Assembly (NCBI RefSeq): GCF_000262465.1
Contig: NZ_CM001489.1
Span: 6,196,488-6,243,256, forward strand
Length of the DNA stretch: 46,769 nt
Direction of reading: 5' to 3'
Origin: Frankia sp. QA3
GTDB lineage: Bacteria > Actinomycetota > Actinomycetes > Frankiales > Frankiaceae
Part shown: positions 7,888 to 17,995 of the stretch, one piece after another
Layout: each line of letters opens with the position of its first letter
How positions within the stretch are numbered: the stretch's first letter is position 1
The notes under the pieces: generated by a model
Told to the model about the DNA's origin: nothing
The model's input: the letters and a program-made list of their open reading frames with translations, nothing else
The model's database searches: none
Made by a program: the position numbers and the translations under genes

Positions 7888-8637
7888 TCAGGGGTTGGGG
7901 GAGGGGGGCGCCGAGGAGCGGGTGAAGATCAGGGAGACTTCCATGATCCCGTGATCCTCGGTGGAGATGCCGGGGAAGCTCGGGTTCGGGATGCCGTAGT
8001 CGGCGAAGACGACCGGGAGCTGGCCGACCGTGCGGATCGAGGTGCCGTCCCAGCGTGACTGCAGCGTCATCGTGACCCGGTTCGTCGTGCCCCGCAGGGT
8101 CAGGTCGCCCTTCGCCGTGACGGACCGGGTGGTCTTCGAATCGGTGGGTACGGTGCCGATGTCGACGGGCTCGGCGAGGGTGAACGTGGCGGTCGGGAAG
8201 GTGCCGGTGTCCATGATCCGGCCGCGGAACTGGTTGTCCCGGCGGGTCTCGTCGCTGGTCACCGAGGCCATCCGCACGGTGAAGGACGCCTGCGACGCCC
8301 GCAAGCCGTCGATGGTGAGCGAGCCGGACACCTCCTTCGTCCGCCCGGCCGCCGTCGTGTCCTGGCCGAAGAGGATCTCCTTGACCCGGTAGCCGACCTC
8401 CGAGCCCGGCGCGATCGCCCAGGCGCCGGACAGCGAGCCGGCCGGCGCCACCGTCTCGCTCCCGCTCGGCTGGGCCAGGGAGAACTCCTCCGGGGCGTCC
8501 TCCTTGATCACGTTGATGTAGAGGGCGGTGCCGCCCACGACCAGGATCGCCAGCACCACGACGGCGCCGAGCAGGGCGATGAGCAGGCGCGGTCGCCGGC
8601 GTCGGGACCGTGCAGCCGGCGCCTCGGGTTCGGTCAT
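7888..8637 (-). CDS. YceI-family protein with N-terminal membrane anchor
   Basis: A 249-residue protein. Residues 1-17 are Arg-rich, then a single TM segment (LLIALLGAVVVLAILVVGG) acts as an anchor or uncleaved signal. The remainder is a YceI lipocalin-like beta-barrel seen in LSGAWAIAPGSEVGYRVKE, SLTIDGLRASQASFTV and the RDNQFRGRIMDTGTFPTATF motif. YceI proteins bind polyisoprenoids or other amphiphiles outside the membrane; the ligand here is unknown. ATG 8637 is preceded by GAGAGGGA. It is convergent with the permease, and hairpin copy 2 separates them. The preceding gene on this strand encodes another anchored extracytoplasmic protein, but the 104-nt gap gives no proof of an operon. Confidence 0.88.
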   Translation of the reverse strand: MTEPEAPAARSRRRRPRLLIALLGAVVVLAILVVGGTALYINVIKEDAPEEFSLAQPSGSETVAPAGSLSGAWAIAPGSEVGYRVKEILFGQDTTAAGRTKEVSGSLTIDGLRASQASFTVRMASVTSDETRRDNQFRGRIMDTGTFPTATFTLAEPVDIGTVPTDSKTTRSVTAKGDLTLRGTTNRVTMTLQSRWDGTSIRTVGQLPVVFADYGIPNPSFPGISTEDHGIMEVSLIFTRSSAPPSPNP

Positions 8638-8741
8638 TGGAAGGTCGTCCCTCTCGCCGTCGGCCTCGCGACGGGTGCCGCCAAGGTCCGTTCCTGCTGG
8701 TTATCCCATGAATGGCGGCTTCGGAAGGCACTTGTGGGCTA

Positions 8742-10022
8742 TCACCCGCCCGCGCCCTGCCCGCTCGCCCGCTCCCGCCCGCCCGCGCCGTTCGCCCCGG
8801 CCCCCGTCTCGGCACCCGAGCCTGCACCCGAGCCCGAGCCCGAGCCTGCACCGGAGTCGGAGTCCGTACCGGAGCCGGAACCGGAGCCGGGGTCCGAACC
8901 GCGGCCGGTGCCGTCGCTGTCGCGCTGGCCGTCGCGCTGGCCGTCGCGCTGGCCGTCGTGCTCGCGGTCGCTGCGGTCGGAGTCGCGCTCGTCGGACACC
9001 CGGACCCGGCCCTGGGTGAGCGAGTTGACGTGTACCGACAGCCCGTCGTCGCGCACGCGCAGGGGGACCACGACGAACCGCCCGGTCGGCAGGTAGGCCC
9101 CTGCCGGCGGCGAGTCCCAGCTGTGCAGGCCCAACCACCAGCGGTGGCGGGAGTCGGTGAAGGCGTGGGCGCCGCCGGGGCCGAAGCCGACCTTCCCGCC
9201 GGTCACCATCGGCTTCGGTGCCGGCCTGCAGGGTCCGAGCGGGCCGGTGCACGAGGCGCTGGCCACCACCTGGCGACCGTTGAGCTCCGGCGCGGCCGAG
9301 TACACCAGGTGGTGGCGCCCATCCTCGACGATCATCGAGGGGCTCGCGACTCGCTTCTGCTGCCAGGGCAGGCTCGGGCGCAGCAGCACCGCCGGCTCGC
9401 CGGTGAGCACCAGCCCGTCCGAGCGCAGCCGCTGGGCCCACAGCGTCGGGCCCGAGCCGCCGGGCCGTCCTGGGCTGCTCCAGGCCAGGTAGGCGCGTCC
9501 GGCGTCGTCGACGAAGGGGCTCGGGTCGGTGCTGCCGCCGTCCGCCGTCGGGCAGACGAACGGGGCCAATGACGTGTCGACGAACGGCTCGTCCAGGTCG
9601 TCCGAGGTCGCCGCCGAGATGCAGCGGATCCCGAGTCCGCGCACGGTCGTCGTGTAGTAGAGGACGTACGAGCCGTCGAACGCGCCGATCGCCGCCGGCC
9701 CCAGCCCGCCGCCCGGGTCGGCCCAGCCCGGCAGCGCCTTCAGGGCGTCGGGCTCGGTGGTCCAGCTCCGGCGGTCCCGGCTGGACAACAGGCTGATCGT
9801 GCCGGGGGAGCGCGGGTCGACGCCGACGGCGTAGGTCGTCCGGTTGCGGGTCAGCAGGAACGGCGCCGGCAAGTCGACGCCGGGGACGAGCACGGCCCGG
9901 GTCGAGGCACCCGAGCTGGCCTTGGACAGGTACAGCCCGACCAGGACGATCACGATGACGACCACGGCCGGCTGGCGTCGGGCGAAGTCGACCAGACCAC
10001 CGGTGAGGCCCTTCTCGCCCAT
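8742..10022 (-). CDS. Membrane-anchored GH43-like beta-propeller protein
   Basis: A 426-residue protein. TM anchor at about 18-34 (PAVVVIVIVLVGLYL), then a family-43-like five-bladed propeller: RTTYAVGVDPRSPGTISLLS, LGPAAIGAFDGSYVLYYT and GSTDPSPFVDDAGRAYLAW, the last being the strong GH43 signature with the pKa-modulating Asp. The blade that usually carries the catalytic acid Glu (as EGP or EAP) reads KRVASPSMIVEDGRHHLVYS, so that Glu appears absent; the protein may bind rather than cleave arabinan or xylan-like sugars. The last 85 residues are a disordered Gly/Ser/Asp tail with DGQR repeats. ATG 10022 has GAGGATGG upstream. A 13-bp tandem array lies in its upstream region. Confidence 0.75.
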   Translation of the reverse strand: MGEKGLTGGLVDFARRQPAVVVIVIVLVGLYLSKASSGASTRAVLVPGVDLPAPFLLTRNRTTYAVGVDPRSPGTISLLSSRDRRSWTTEPDALKALPGWADPGGGLGPAAIGAFDGSYVLYYTTTVRGLGIRCISAATSDDLDEPFVDTSLAPFVCPTADGGSTDPSPFVDDAGRAYLAWSSPGRPGGSGPTLWAQRLRSDGLVLTGEPAVLLRPSLPWQQKRVASPSMIVEDGRHHLVYSAAPELNGRQVVASASCTGPLGPCRPAPKPMVTGGKVGFGPGGAHAFTDSRHRWWLGLHSWDSPPAGAYLPTGRFVVVPLRVRDDGLSVHVNSLTQGRVRVSDERDSDRSDREHDGQRDGQRDGQRDSDGTGRGSDPGSGSGSGTDSDSGAGSGSGSGAGSGAETGAGANGAGGRERASGQGAGG

Positions 10023-10112
10023 GCCGCCACCATCCTCATTGTGAGTATCTGATGGCAGAGTGTATTCACGGTGGGGTGAAGTTGGGCGTCAATCGACTCT
10101 ACGGACACTCCC

Positions 10113-10228
10113 TGTCGCTTTAGGTCGTCGCCTCGGGTCGTCGCCTCGGGTCGTCGCCTCGGGTCGTCGCCTCGGGTCGTCGCCTCGGGTCGTCGCCTCG
10201 GGTCGTCGCTTTGGGAAGTCGTTTTGGG
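10113..10228. repeat. 13-bp tandem repeat array
   Basis: Six perfect copies of TCGTCGCCTCGGG run from 10125 to 10202, followed by two degenerate copies (TCGTCGCTTTGGG, AAGTCGTTTTGGG) and preceded by a partial one. The period of 13 is not a codon multiple, and the array is between the start of the GH43-like gene and the stop of the SulP gene (spacer 10023-10286), so it is non-coding. It could be a regulator-binding array or a slippage tract. Confidence 0.85.
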
Positions 10229-10286
10229 AAGTAGAGAAGGCGTCGCCTCGGAACCGGCCGGTGGGGACGTGGTACGGCCGGCCGGT

Positions 10287-11873
10287 TCAGCCCGATTCGG
10301 CCGGGCGGCTCTCCGGTCGTCCCGCCTCCCGAGGCTGCAGCAGGTCCGGCTCGGCGGACAGCCCGCGCAGCAGGGTGGCGCTGCGTGGGTTCAGCCCGAC
10401 GAGGGTCACCTCCGTGCCACGTTCGCGGTACTTCGTGCGGACGTCGTCGAGGGCGGCGACCGCGGCGGAGTCGAGGACGTCGGCCTGGGACAGGTCGACG
10501 ACCACCCGGGCCGGGTCGCGGGCGTAGTCGAAGGCGTTGACCAGGTCGCCCGTCGAGGCGAAGAACAGCGTGCCCTGGACCGCGTAGATCCGCTCGCCGC
10601 CCTCCGGATCGAGCACGCTGGTCACCAGGGCCAGGTGGGCGACCCTGCGGGTGAACAGCAGGGCGGCCAGGACGACGCCGACGAGCACCCCGTACGCCAG
10701 GTTATGGGTGGGAACCACGACGGCGACCGTCGCGACCATGACCGCGGTCTCGCCGCAGGGCATCCGGCGCAGCGTGGACGGCACGACGCTGCGCCACTCG
10801 AAGGTCATCACCGAGACCATGATCATCACCGCGACCAGCGCGGACATGGGGATGTGGCACACGAGATCGCGCAGCGGCACGACGAGCATCAGCAGGAAGC
10901 CGCCGGCGGCGAAGGTCGACAGCCGGCCGCGACCGCCGGAGTTGACGTTGACGATGGTCTGGCCGATCATCGCGCAGCCACCCATCCCGCCGAAGAAGCC
11001 GTTGACGACGTTGGCGATGCCCAGGCCCCAGGACTCGCGGTTCGGGTCGTGGGTGGAGTCGGTCATCCGGTCGACGATCTGGGCGGTCAGCAGCGTCTCC
11101 AGCAGACCCACGGCGGTCAGCGCGACCACGTAGGGAGCGATGATCCGCAGGGTCTCCCAGGTGAGCGGGACGTCGGGGATGCCGGGCACCGGCAGCGAAC
11201 TGGGCAGCCGGCCTTCGTCCCCGACCGTCGGCACCGAGACGTGGAAACAGACCGTGACCAGCGTCAGGATCGCCACCGCCACGAGCGGCGCCGGGATCGC
11301 CTTCGTGAGCCGGGGAACCGTCAGCAGGATCGCCAGGCCCCCCGCGACCAGGACGTAGACCTTCCACGACTCGCCGATCACGTGCGGCATCTGGGCGGTG
11401 AAGATCAGGATAGCCAGCGCGTTGACGAAGCCGATCATCACGGTTCGCGGTACGAAGCGCATCAGCCGCGCCACCCCGAGCACGCCCAGCACTCCCATCA
11501 GCAACCCGACGCCGACGGTGGTCGCGAGCAGGTAGTTCAGCCCGTGCTCGCGGACCAGCGGTGCGGCCACGAGGGCCATCGAGCCCGCGGCAGCGGAGAT
11601 CATCGCCGGCCGTCCGCCGGTGAACGCGATGATCACCGAGATGGTGAACGACGCGAACAGGCCGACCTTCGGGTCGACCCCGGCCACCACCGAGAACGAG
11701 ATCGTCTCCGGGATCAGCGCGAGCGCCGTCACCAGGCCTGCGAGCAGCTCCACCCGGACGTAGCGCGCGCCCGGCCAGCGTCGGGCGAGCGCGGGAAGGC
11801 GTAGTCCCCCGACGACCGCACGACGGCTCCCGGCCACCGCGTCGGCGGCCTCACGGGCGGAAACACCTGTCAT
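10287..11873 (-). CDS. SulP/SLC26 anion transporter with C-terminal STAS domain
   Basis: A 528-residue secondary anion transporter. The transmembrane domain opens with LLAGLVTALALIPETISFSV, which matches the SulP signature region, then SAAAGSMALVAAPLV and NVVNGFFGGMGGCAMIGQTI. The last 110 residues form a STAS domain (RIYAVQGTLFFASTGDLVNA, VVVDLSQADVLDSAAVAALD), in which the Asp-Ser of the anti-sigma-antagonist-like loop is present. Substrates in this family include sulfate, bicarbonate and dicarboxylates; this one is undetermined. ATG 11873 is preferred with GAGGG about 9 nt upstream; the frame continues upstream to 12119 through a repeat region with low-quality composition. The gene is on the same strand as the DUF305 gene but 336 bp from it. 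Confidence 0.9.
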   Translation of the reverse strand: MTGVSAREAADAVAGSRRAVVGGLRLPALARRWPGARYVRVELLAGLVTALALIPETISFSVVAGVDPKVGLFASFTISVIIAFTGGRPAMISAAAGSMALVAAPLVREHGLNYLLATTVGVGLLMGVLGVLGVARLMRFVPRTVMIGFVNALAILIFTAQMPHVIGESWKVYVLVAGGLAILLTVPRLTKAIPAPLVAVAILTLVTVCFHVSVPTVGDEGRLPSSLPVPGIPDVPLTWETLRIIAPYVVALTAVGLLETLLTAQIVDRMTDSTHDPNRESWGLGIANVVNGFFGGMGGCAMIGQTIVNVNSGGRGRLSTFAAGGFLLMLVVPLRDLVCHIPMSALVAVMIMVSVMTFEWRSVVPSTLRRMPCGETAVMVATVAVVVPTHNLAYGVLVGVVLAALLFTRRVAHLALVTSVLDPEGGERIYAVQGTLFFASTGDLVNAFDYARDPARVVVDLSQADVLDSAAVAALDDVRTKYRERGTEVTLVGLNPRSATLLRGLSAEPDLLQPREAGRPESRPAESG

Positions 11874-12209
11874 GGAAGCGGACCCTCGAGGATCGACGGC
11901 GGCGTCGGCGCGCAGCCGCAGCCACCGTGGCGGGACCGGACCATTCCTCGCCCGCCACCTCTCCCATCGCGGGATGCATCCACCGGGAGGCGACGCATCC
12001 ATCGGGGGGCGACGCACCCGTGGGGAGACGCACCCGTGGGCAGGCGCGACGGATCTCCGGGGAACGGAGCGCGGCGACGCCATCACCCTGGAAGTAGCTG
12101 CGGGGACGGTGTTCCCCACGCTCGGGTGGACGATCGGCGGTACGGTCCGGTTAATTGGATCTGACGATACAAAGTCAGCGTCGGTGGGACTGCGGGTGGG
12201 TTCGGCCGG
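11874..12209. other. Intergenic region with 16-19-bp imperfect direct repeats
   Basis: A 336-bp spacer upstream of SulP. From 11971 to 12037 a unit resembling GGGGGGCGACGCACCCGT recurs four times with drift (11971, 11985, 12004, 12022). A short AT-rich patch at about 12148-12178 (taattggatctgacgatac) is the only promoter-like composition. No gene is convincing here, although the SulP frame stays open across most of it. Confidence 0.5.
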
Positions 12210-13205
12210 TCATGCCCGGGGTGCCCCGAGACGGACCAGATCCTGCTGCATCTGGTCGATCTCGATCGACTGGTTGAGCACCATCGCCCGGGCCACGCTG
12301 CGGGTGCGGTCCTGGTCGGCGTGCTGCGCCGCGTACTGCGCCATCGCCAATCCCCCACGATGGTGGTGCACCATCAGGGTGAGGAACAGGACGTCGAGGT
12401 CACGGCCACGGATCGTCGCGAGCCGCCGCAGCTCGGTCGGGGTCGCCATGCCCGGCATCCGGGCGGTGTCGCCGGCCGTCCCCGCGGCGTCGTCGGCGGT
12501 CCCGTTCATCCCCGGCATGTCGCCCATCGCCGCCGAGCCGGTGCCGCCGTGCGCGTCGTGCCCGGTGCCCGCGGCCTTGCCCGTGCCGCCCATCCAGCGC
12601 ATCGGCGGGCCGCCGGTGGTCTGGGCTCGCCCCCAGCCGGACAGCCACGCCGACATGACGCCGATCTCGCGCTGCTGGGTCAGCGCGATGTCCTGCGCGA
12701 CGCTGCGGGTCGACGCGTCGCCGCCGCGGTCGAACTCGATCATCGCCATCTGCACGGCCTGCGCGTGGTGTTCGGACATGTCGCGGGCGAAGCCGACGTC
12801 GACGGAGCTCTCGCCCGGCGCCCGGTCGATCAGGTCGCCCAGCGCCGCGCCGGCGGCCAGCAGGCCGGCCACCACCACGACGACGACCGGGGTCCACCAC
12901 AGGGCGGCCCGGCCGCGGCGACGCCGACGCGGGGTGCCGGCCTCGTCGGCTCCGGCCTCGTCGGCTCCGGCCTCGGCATCCGGGGTCGTCCCGTCTCCGG
13001 CGGCGCCGTCCAGGTCGGCCCGGCCCGGCGCGGCCGCATCCGGCGCGGCTGCATCCGGCGCGGCCGCGCTCGGTCCGGCTCCGGCCGGCCTGGGACCGCC
13101 TGGTGCGGGTCGGTCGTCCTGCCCGTGCCGCGCGGGGGGTGCGTCTGCGGGCGCGGTGGGGGTGGCGGGCAGGCCGCCCCCGGCGCGCAGCTCTGAATCG
13201 CTCAT
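12210..13205 (-). CDS. DUF305-family membrane protein with Met/His-rich insertion
   Basis: A 331-residue protein. A disordered Ala/Pro/Asp-rich cytoplasmic N-terminus (1-95) leads to a basic patch (RRRRRGR), one TM helix (ALWWTPVVVVVVAGLLAAG) and an extracytoplasmic DUF305 four-helix domain. The two family motifs are VGFARDMSEHHAQAVQMA and LMVHHHRGGLAMAQYA, with paired His that probably bind metal. Between the half-domains is an insertion rich in Met, His and Gly (GHDAHGG, MGDMPGMNG, ARMPGM) resembling copper-binding loops. A role in copper handling is a family-level inference. ATG 13205 lacks a strong Shine-Dalgarno. Hairpin copy 3 lies between this gene and the FHA gene upstream. Confidence 0.87.
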   Translation of the reverse strand: MSDSELRAGGGLPATPTAPADAPPARHGQDDRPAPGGPRPAGAGPSAAAPDAAAPDAAAPGRADLDGAAGDGTTPDAEAGADEAGADEAGTPRRRRRGRAALWWTPVVVVVVAGLLAAGAALGDLIDRAPGESSVDVGFARDMSEHHAQAVQMAMIEFDRGGDASTRSVAQDIALTQQREIGVMSAWLSGWGRAQTTGGPPMRWMGGTGKAAGTGHDAHGGTGSAAMGDMPGMNGTADDAAGTAGDTARMPGMATPTELRRLATIRGRDLDVLFLTLMVHHHRGGLAMAQYAAQHADQDRTRSVARAMVLNQSIEIDQMQQDLVRLGAPRA

Positions 13206-13327
13206 CGTCCGTCAAGTCTGACGTAGGTGGCGACGTTTCGCGCGCCGCCCCCGCGGGCCTCGCCGTTTCGGCCGCGGGGACCGCCCCCCGATCGTGCCCC
13301 GCGCCACCCGCTCGCCGCCCGGGACCT

Positions 13328-13380
13328 CCCTGCTGATCCGGAGGCCTCTGTGTCCGTTTCGTCCCTCTGGATAAGCAGGG
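13328..13380 (-). repeat. Conserved-loop hairpin element, copy 3 (3' of FHA gene)
   Basis: Arms 13328-13344 and 13364-13380 pair over 17 bp with one mismatch and one G-U. On the minus strand the loop reads GACGAAACGGACACAGAGG, matching the consensus of the other copies. It begins 17 nt after the FHA gene stop, on the same strand. Confidence 0.8.
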
Positions 13381-13397
13381 GCGGTGGACGGGGCGGG

Positions 13398-14888
13398 TCA
13401 GACGTGCAGGTGGGAGTTGAAGACGAAGGTCCGCTTGCCGACCTGGACGCGGGTCCCGGGCACCAGCGGGGCGGGCTGGTGCGGGTTGAGTGGGGTCCAC
13501 ACGGTCGCCTCGGGCGGCGCGATGTAGGTGCCGTTGGCCGAGCCCTGATCGGTGATCACGGCGTCCCAGCCGGTCAGGGTGATCACGGCGTGCACCCGGG
13601 AGACGGCGCTCTCGCCGTCCTCGACCGGCAGCGCCCGCGCCTTACCGGCCCGGACCGCGTCGTCCCGGTCGGGCTGGCGGCCGATGACGAGGTCCATGTC
13701 GACGTTCATCGTCTGACCGTCGTCGAACACGAGAACCCCGACCGTCGGCCGCGGGCCCCACACCGTGCGGGTGCCCTGCTGGGCCAGCGACAGGCCGCAC
13801 TCGGCACAGTACGGCGCCTGCGGGTGGTTGAAGTGCCCGTTCGCGCACAGCACCCCCTCGACCTGGGGCTCGGAGTTGCTGGGCAGCATCGTCGGGGCGT
13901 CGTCGTCCTCGATGAGGTCGGAGACGGTGAAGGTCTGCCCGGGAAGCTGGGTCAGGGCGTCGTGCTCGTCGTCGGTGAGGTCGTCGCCGAGGCCGTCCGT
14001 CAGGGGCTCGGCGTGCCCGCCGAGCTGGCCGATGTGGCCGCCCGGTCCCGAGTCGACCGCGGCATGCCCGAGCGCCTCGCGCCCGGCGAGTTCGGTCGGC
14101 GGGTCCTCGTCCAGCTCGTCCAGCTCATCGAGGTCGGCGGCCTGCGTGGGCTCCGCCGCCGCCCGGCGACGGTGGGCCTCCTCCTCCTCGCTGAGCAGCG
14201 GGGCCAGCGCCGGCGGGGTGGTCGACATCGGGTCGGGGGCGCGCGCGCCCGGCGTGGGGATCGCCGCGGCGCCGGTCATCGGGTCGCGCAGCGGATCGAA
14301 GCCGGCGAGCAGCTGCTCGGCCGACGCCTTGGGGGCGGGCAGCGCGGGCGCGTCGCTGAGCAGCAGGCTCACCCCGATCCCGGGCACCGCGCCGATCCGC
14401 AGGTCGAGGGGGAAGCCGAGGTCGCCGAGGCCGCTGGGGAAGCCGGTCGGGCCGACGATGCCGGTCGGCCCGACGTCGATCCGGGCGATCTCCGTCGGCA
14501 GGAGGCGGTCGACCCAGGTGGCCGAGTCCACGCCGGACAGCGTCACCCCGGACGCGCCGGACGCCACGACGTCCATCGCCCCGTGGACGAGCGCCGCGAC
14601 GCGGTCGTTGACGGTGGTCAGCAGGCTGAAGTCGGGCACCCGGTCCGGGTCGGCATCGGCGAGGACCCCGGCGACCCGGCGCACGAGCCGGCGACCCATG
14701 GTCGACGCGGTGGTGCCCACCTCCGCGGCCACCTCGGCGCACAGCCCGAGCAACCTGCTGGTGATCTCGGCGGTCTCGGGCCGGCCGGCACGGGCGACGA
14801 TGAGCGCGCCGGGCAGCCGGACGACCACCCCGGTCCGATCCGGGTGCCCGGACTCCACGACCACCCGGAAATGGTCCAGTCCCGCCAT
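13398..14888 (-). CDS. FHA-domain protein with zinc ribbon
   Basis: A 496-residue cytoplasmic signalling adaptor. The C-terminal FHA domain is clear: VDMDLVIGRQPDRDD, SAVSRVHAVITL and DQGSANGTYIAPP, which include the Arg, Ser-x-x-His and Asn phosphothreonine-binding residues. Before it is a zinc ribbon (CANGHFNHPQAPYCAECG). The middle is acidic and disordered (DLDELDELDEDPPTE). The N-terminal 170 residues (RVVVESGHPDRTGVVVRLPG, DRVAALVHGAMDVV, LSGVDSATWVDRLLP) form a domain I associate with actinobacterial FHA/zinc-ribbon proteins, but I cannot assign a function. ATG 14888 (MAGLDHFRVV) has GAGGGGCGAGG upstream; the frame opens at 14948. A partner kinase is expected somewhere, though the one at 1-914 looks inactive. 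Confidence 0.85.
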   Translation of the reverse strand: MAGLDHFRVVVESGHPDRTGVVVRLPGALIVARAGRPETAEITSRLLGLCAEVAAEVGTTASTMGRRLVRRVAGVLADADPDRVPDFSLLTTVNDRVAALVHGAMDVVASGASGVTLSGVDSATWVDRLLPTEIARIDVGPTGIVGPTGFPSGLGDLGFPLDLRIGAVPGIGVSLLLSDAPALPAPKASAEQLLAGFDPLRDPMTGAAAIPTPGARAPDPMSTTPPALAPLLSEEEEAHRRRAAAEPTQAADLDELDELDEDPPTELAGREALGHAAVDSGPGGHIGQLGGHAEPLTDGLGDDLTDDEHDALTQLPGQTFTVSDLIEDDDAPTMLPSNSEPQVEGVLCANGHFNHPQAPYCAECGLSLAQQGTRTVWGPRPTVGVLVFDDGQTMNVDMDLVIGRQPDRDDAVRAGKARALPVEDGESAVSRVHAVITLTGWDAVITDQGSANGTYIAPPEATVWTPLNPHQPAPLVPGTRVQVGKRTFVFNSHLHV

Positions 14889-15064
14889 GACCTCGCCCCT
14901 CGTCCCCACACCACGCGCCGAGCCGGTCTGCGCCGCCGGCGGCCTCATGGCACATCCTCGCCGCTGCGTGCGGCCCGTCCGGTACGGGTCCTATCCTGCC
15001 GTGCCCGCGGGCCGGCCGATACCGCCTTACCGTCTCCGCAACCGGCGATGTCCGGGTCCCGACA

Positions 15065-15097
15065 GGCGGGTGCGCGCCGCGGGGCGCGCCGCCCGCC
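15065..15097 (-). terminator. GC-rich hairpin downstream of GH15 gene
   Basis: GGCGGG-t-GCGCGCC, loop GCGG, then GGCGCGC-cg-CCCGCC: two stem blocks of 7 and 6 bp with a small internal loop. It starts 26 nt after the GH15 stop on the minus strand. No U-tract follows, as is common for actinobacterial terminators. Confidence 0.5.
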
Positions 15098-15122
15098 CGC
15101 CGGGTCGTCCGTGGGGCGGCGG

Positions 15123-16907
<1,785 letters not shown>

Positions 16908-17321
16908 TCGTAGGCTCCGCGAGGCGTGATTGGCCGAGGGTCCGGCCAGGGATTCTGCGGGGGACGGGTCAGGGAGGACGCCACCGCGCGATCACGACCC
17001 GCCGGGAGCCGCTCGCGTCCTCCCGGCCGCCGCCGGTCGCCACCCGATCGATGGCAACCAGGCGAAGGTAACCCGCCGCGGCGGTCCGCGCCCACGACTG
17101 TCGACAAGCCGCGAAAAGGGCCCGACCCGCCGTGTGAATTCGCGATGTCGGCGATGCGTCGGCATCGGGTCCACGCCGCGTCAGTGGAGGTCACCGGGCC
17201 GCTGGAACCGTCGCCGTCGCCGGCGGTCCGTGGTGGCCGCGGGCGGCGGCGGCGGCGGCGTTCGCACCCCGGTGGGGGTCTCGCCGCTTGGGCGTTCGAG
17301 GCCGCCACCTACGATCACGCC
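16908..17321. other. Divergent intergenic region, 414 bp
   Basis: Between the minus-strand GH15 gene and the plus-strand hypothetical gene. It is GC-rich with a (GGC)n-type run at about 17239-17262. The plus-strand frame of the next gene is open from 16926, but composition upstream of 17322 is Arg/Pro/Gly-rich and looks non-coding. I see no clear promoter hexamers or RNA gene. Confidence 0.35.
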
Positions 17322-17885
17322 ATGGCCGCCCACCCTCCGACCGCCGAGGACGGTCGTGCCGCGCTGGTGATGTTCGCTCGGGGTGACCGGGTTTTCCCGG
17401 TCGACGATCTGGGCGGCGGGATCTGGTCGCGGCGCGGAACCGTGCTGGCCGTGCACGCGGCCGGGCGCCGCGAGCCGGCCGAGCAGCCCGGGCCGGTGCG
17501 GGTCGAGTCGACCCGCAGCGCGGCGCCGGTCACCGCGCGGGCGACGGTCCTCTGGGACGACGGCAGCGCCGAGGTGCTGGCCGAGGACCAGCTCTGCCTC
17601 GTCTACGACCAGGAGGCCCCCGTCGGCGTGCGGGTCGTCACCCTGCCGATGGCCGAGCCGGTGGACGTGGTGCAGCACGGCGGGCACGTCGTGCTGGTGC
17701 TGCGCGAGGGCCTGGTCCCGCCCGCGGTCGTGGAGTCGCTGCGCGACAAGCTGCGCCGGGTGCGGGCGGCGCTGACCCCGGCCCGGCCGGACCCCGCCTC
17801 CGCGGCCGAGCTGCGCCGGCGGGACCTCGACCTGCTGCGGGCGTTGATCGCGCAGCTCACCGGGGGCGCGCCCGAACCCCGCTGA
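17322..17885 (+). CDS. Hypothetical protein with SH3-like N-terminal region
   Basis: A 187-residue protein I do not recognise. The first 90 residues have short beta-strand-like segments around Gly and Asp (FARGDRVFPVDDLGGGIW, RGTVLAVH, ATVLWDDGSAEVLAEDQLCLV), reminiscent of small SH3-like domains in which a WDDG turn is common. The rest contains a second strand-rich part (VRVVTLPMAEPVDVVQHGG) and a charged C-terminal helix (AAELRRRDLDLLRALIAQL). No signal peptide or TM helix. ATG 17322 is the first plausible start but has a poor Shine-Dalgarno, so a leaderless or different start is possible. It is convergent with the 66-aa gene. Confidence 0.6.
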   Translation: MAAHPPTAEDGRAALVMFARGDRVFPVDDLGGGIWSRRGTVLAVHAAGRREPAEQPGPVRVESTRSAAPVTARATVLWDDGSAEVLAEDQLCLVYDQEAPVGVRVVTLPMAEPVDVVQHGGHVVLVLREGLVPPAVVESLRDKLRRVRAALTPARPDPASAAELRRRDLDLLRALIAQLTGGAPEPR

Positions 17886-17890
17886 CGGGC

Positions 17891-17924
17891 GTTGGCGGGC
17901 GCTGATGGTTGGCGGGCGCTGATG
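17891..17924. repeat. 17-bp direct repeat in convergent spacer
   Basis: GGCGGGCGCTGATGGTT occurs twice back to back (17891-17907 and 17908-17924) between two convergent genes, with a partial third copy nearby. A GGACGTCC word further on (17966-18005) recurs as GACGTCC and could form a weak hairpin. Confidence 0.5.
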
Positions 17925-17995
17925 GTTGGGGGCGCGGACGGTTGGCGGGCGAGGCCGGGCGGGGACGTCCGGCCGCCGCCGTCGCGACGTCCGGG

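Noticed and set aside
5634..7925. A 763-residue plus-strand frame over the NCS2 permease
   Set aside because: It overlaps the permease in another frame and is an Arg/Gly/His-rich shadow.
10113..10228. CRISPR-like reading of the 13-bp array
   Set aside because: Units are contiguous with no spacers and no cas gene is present.
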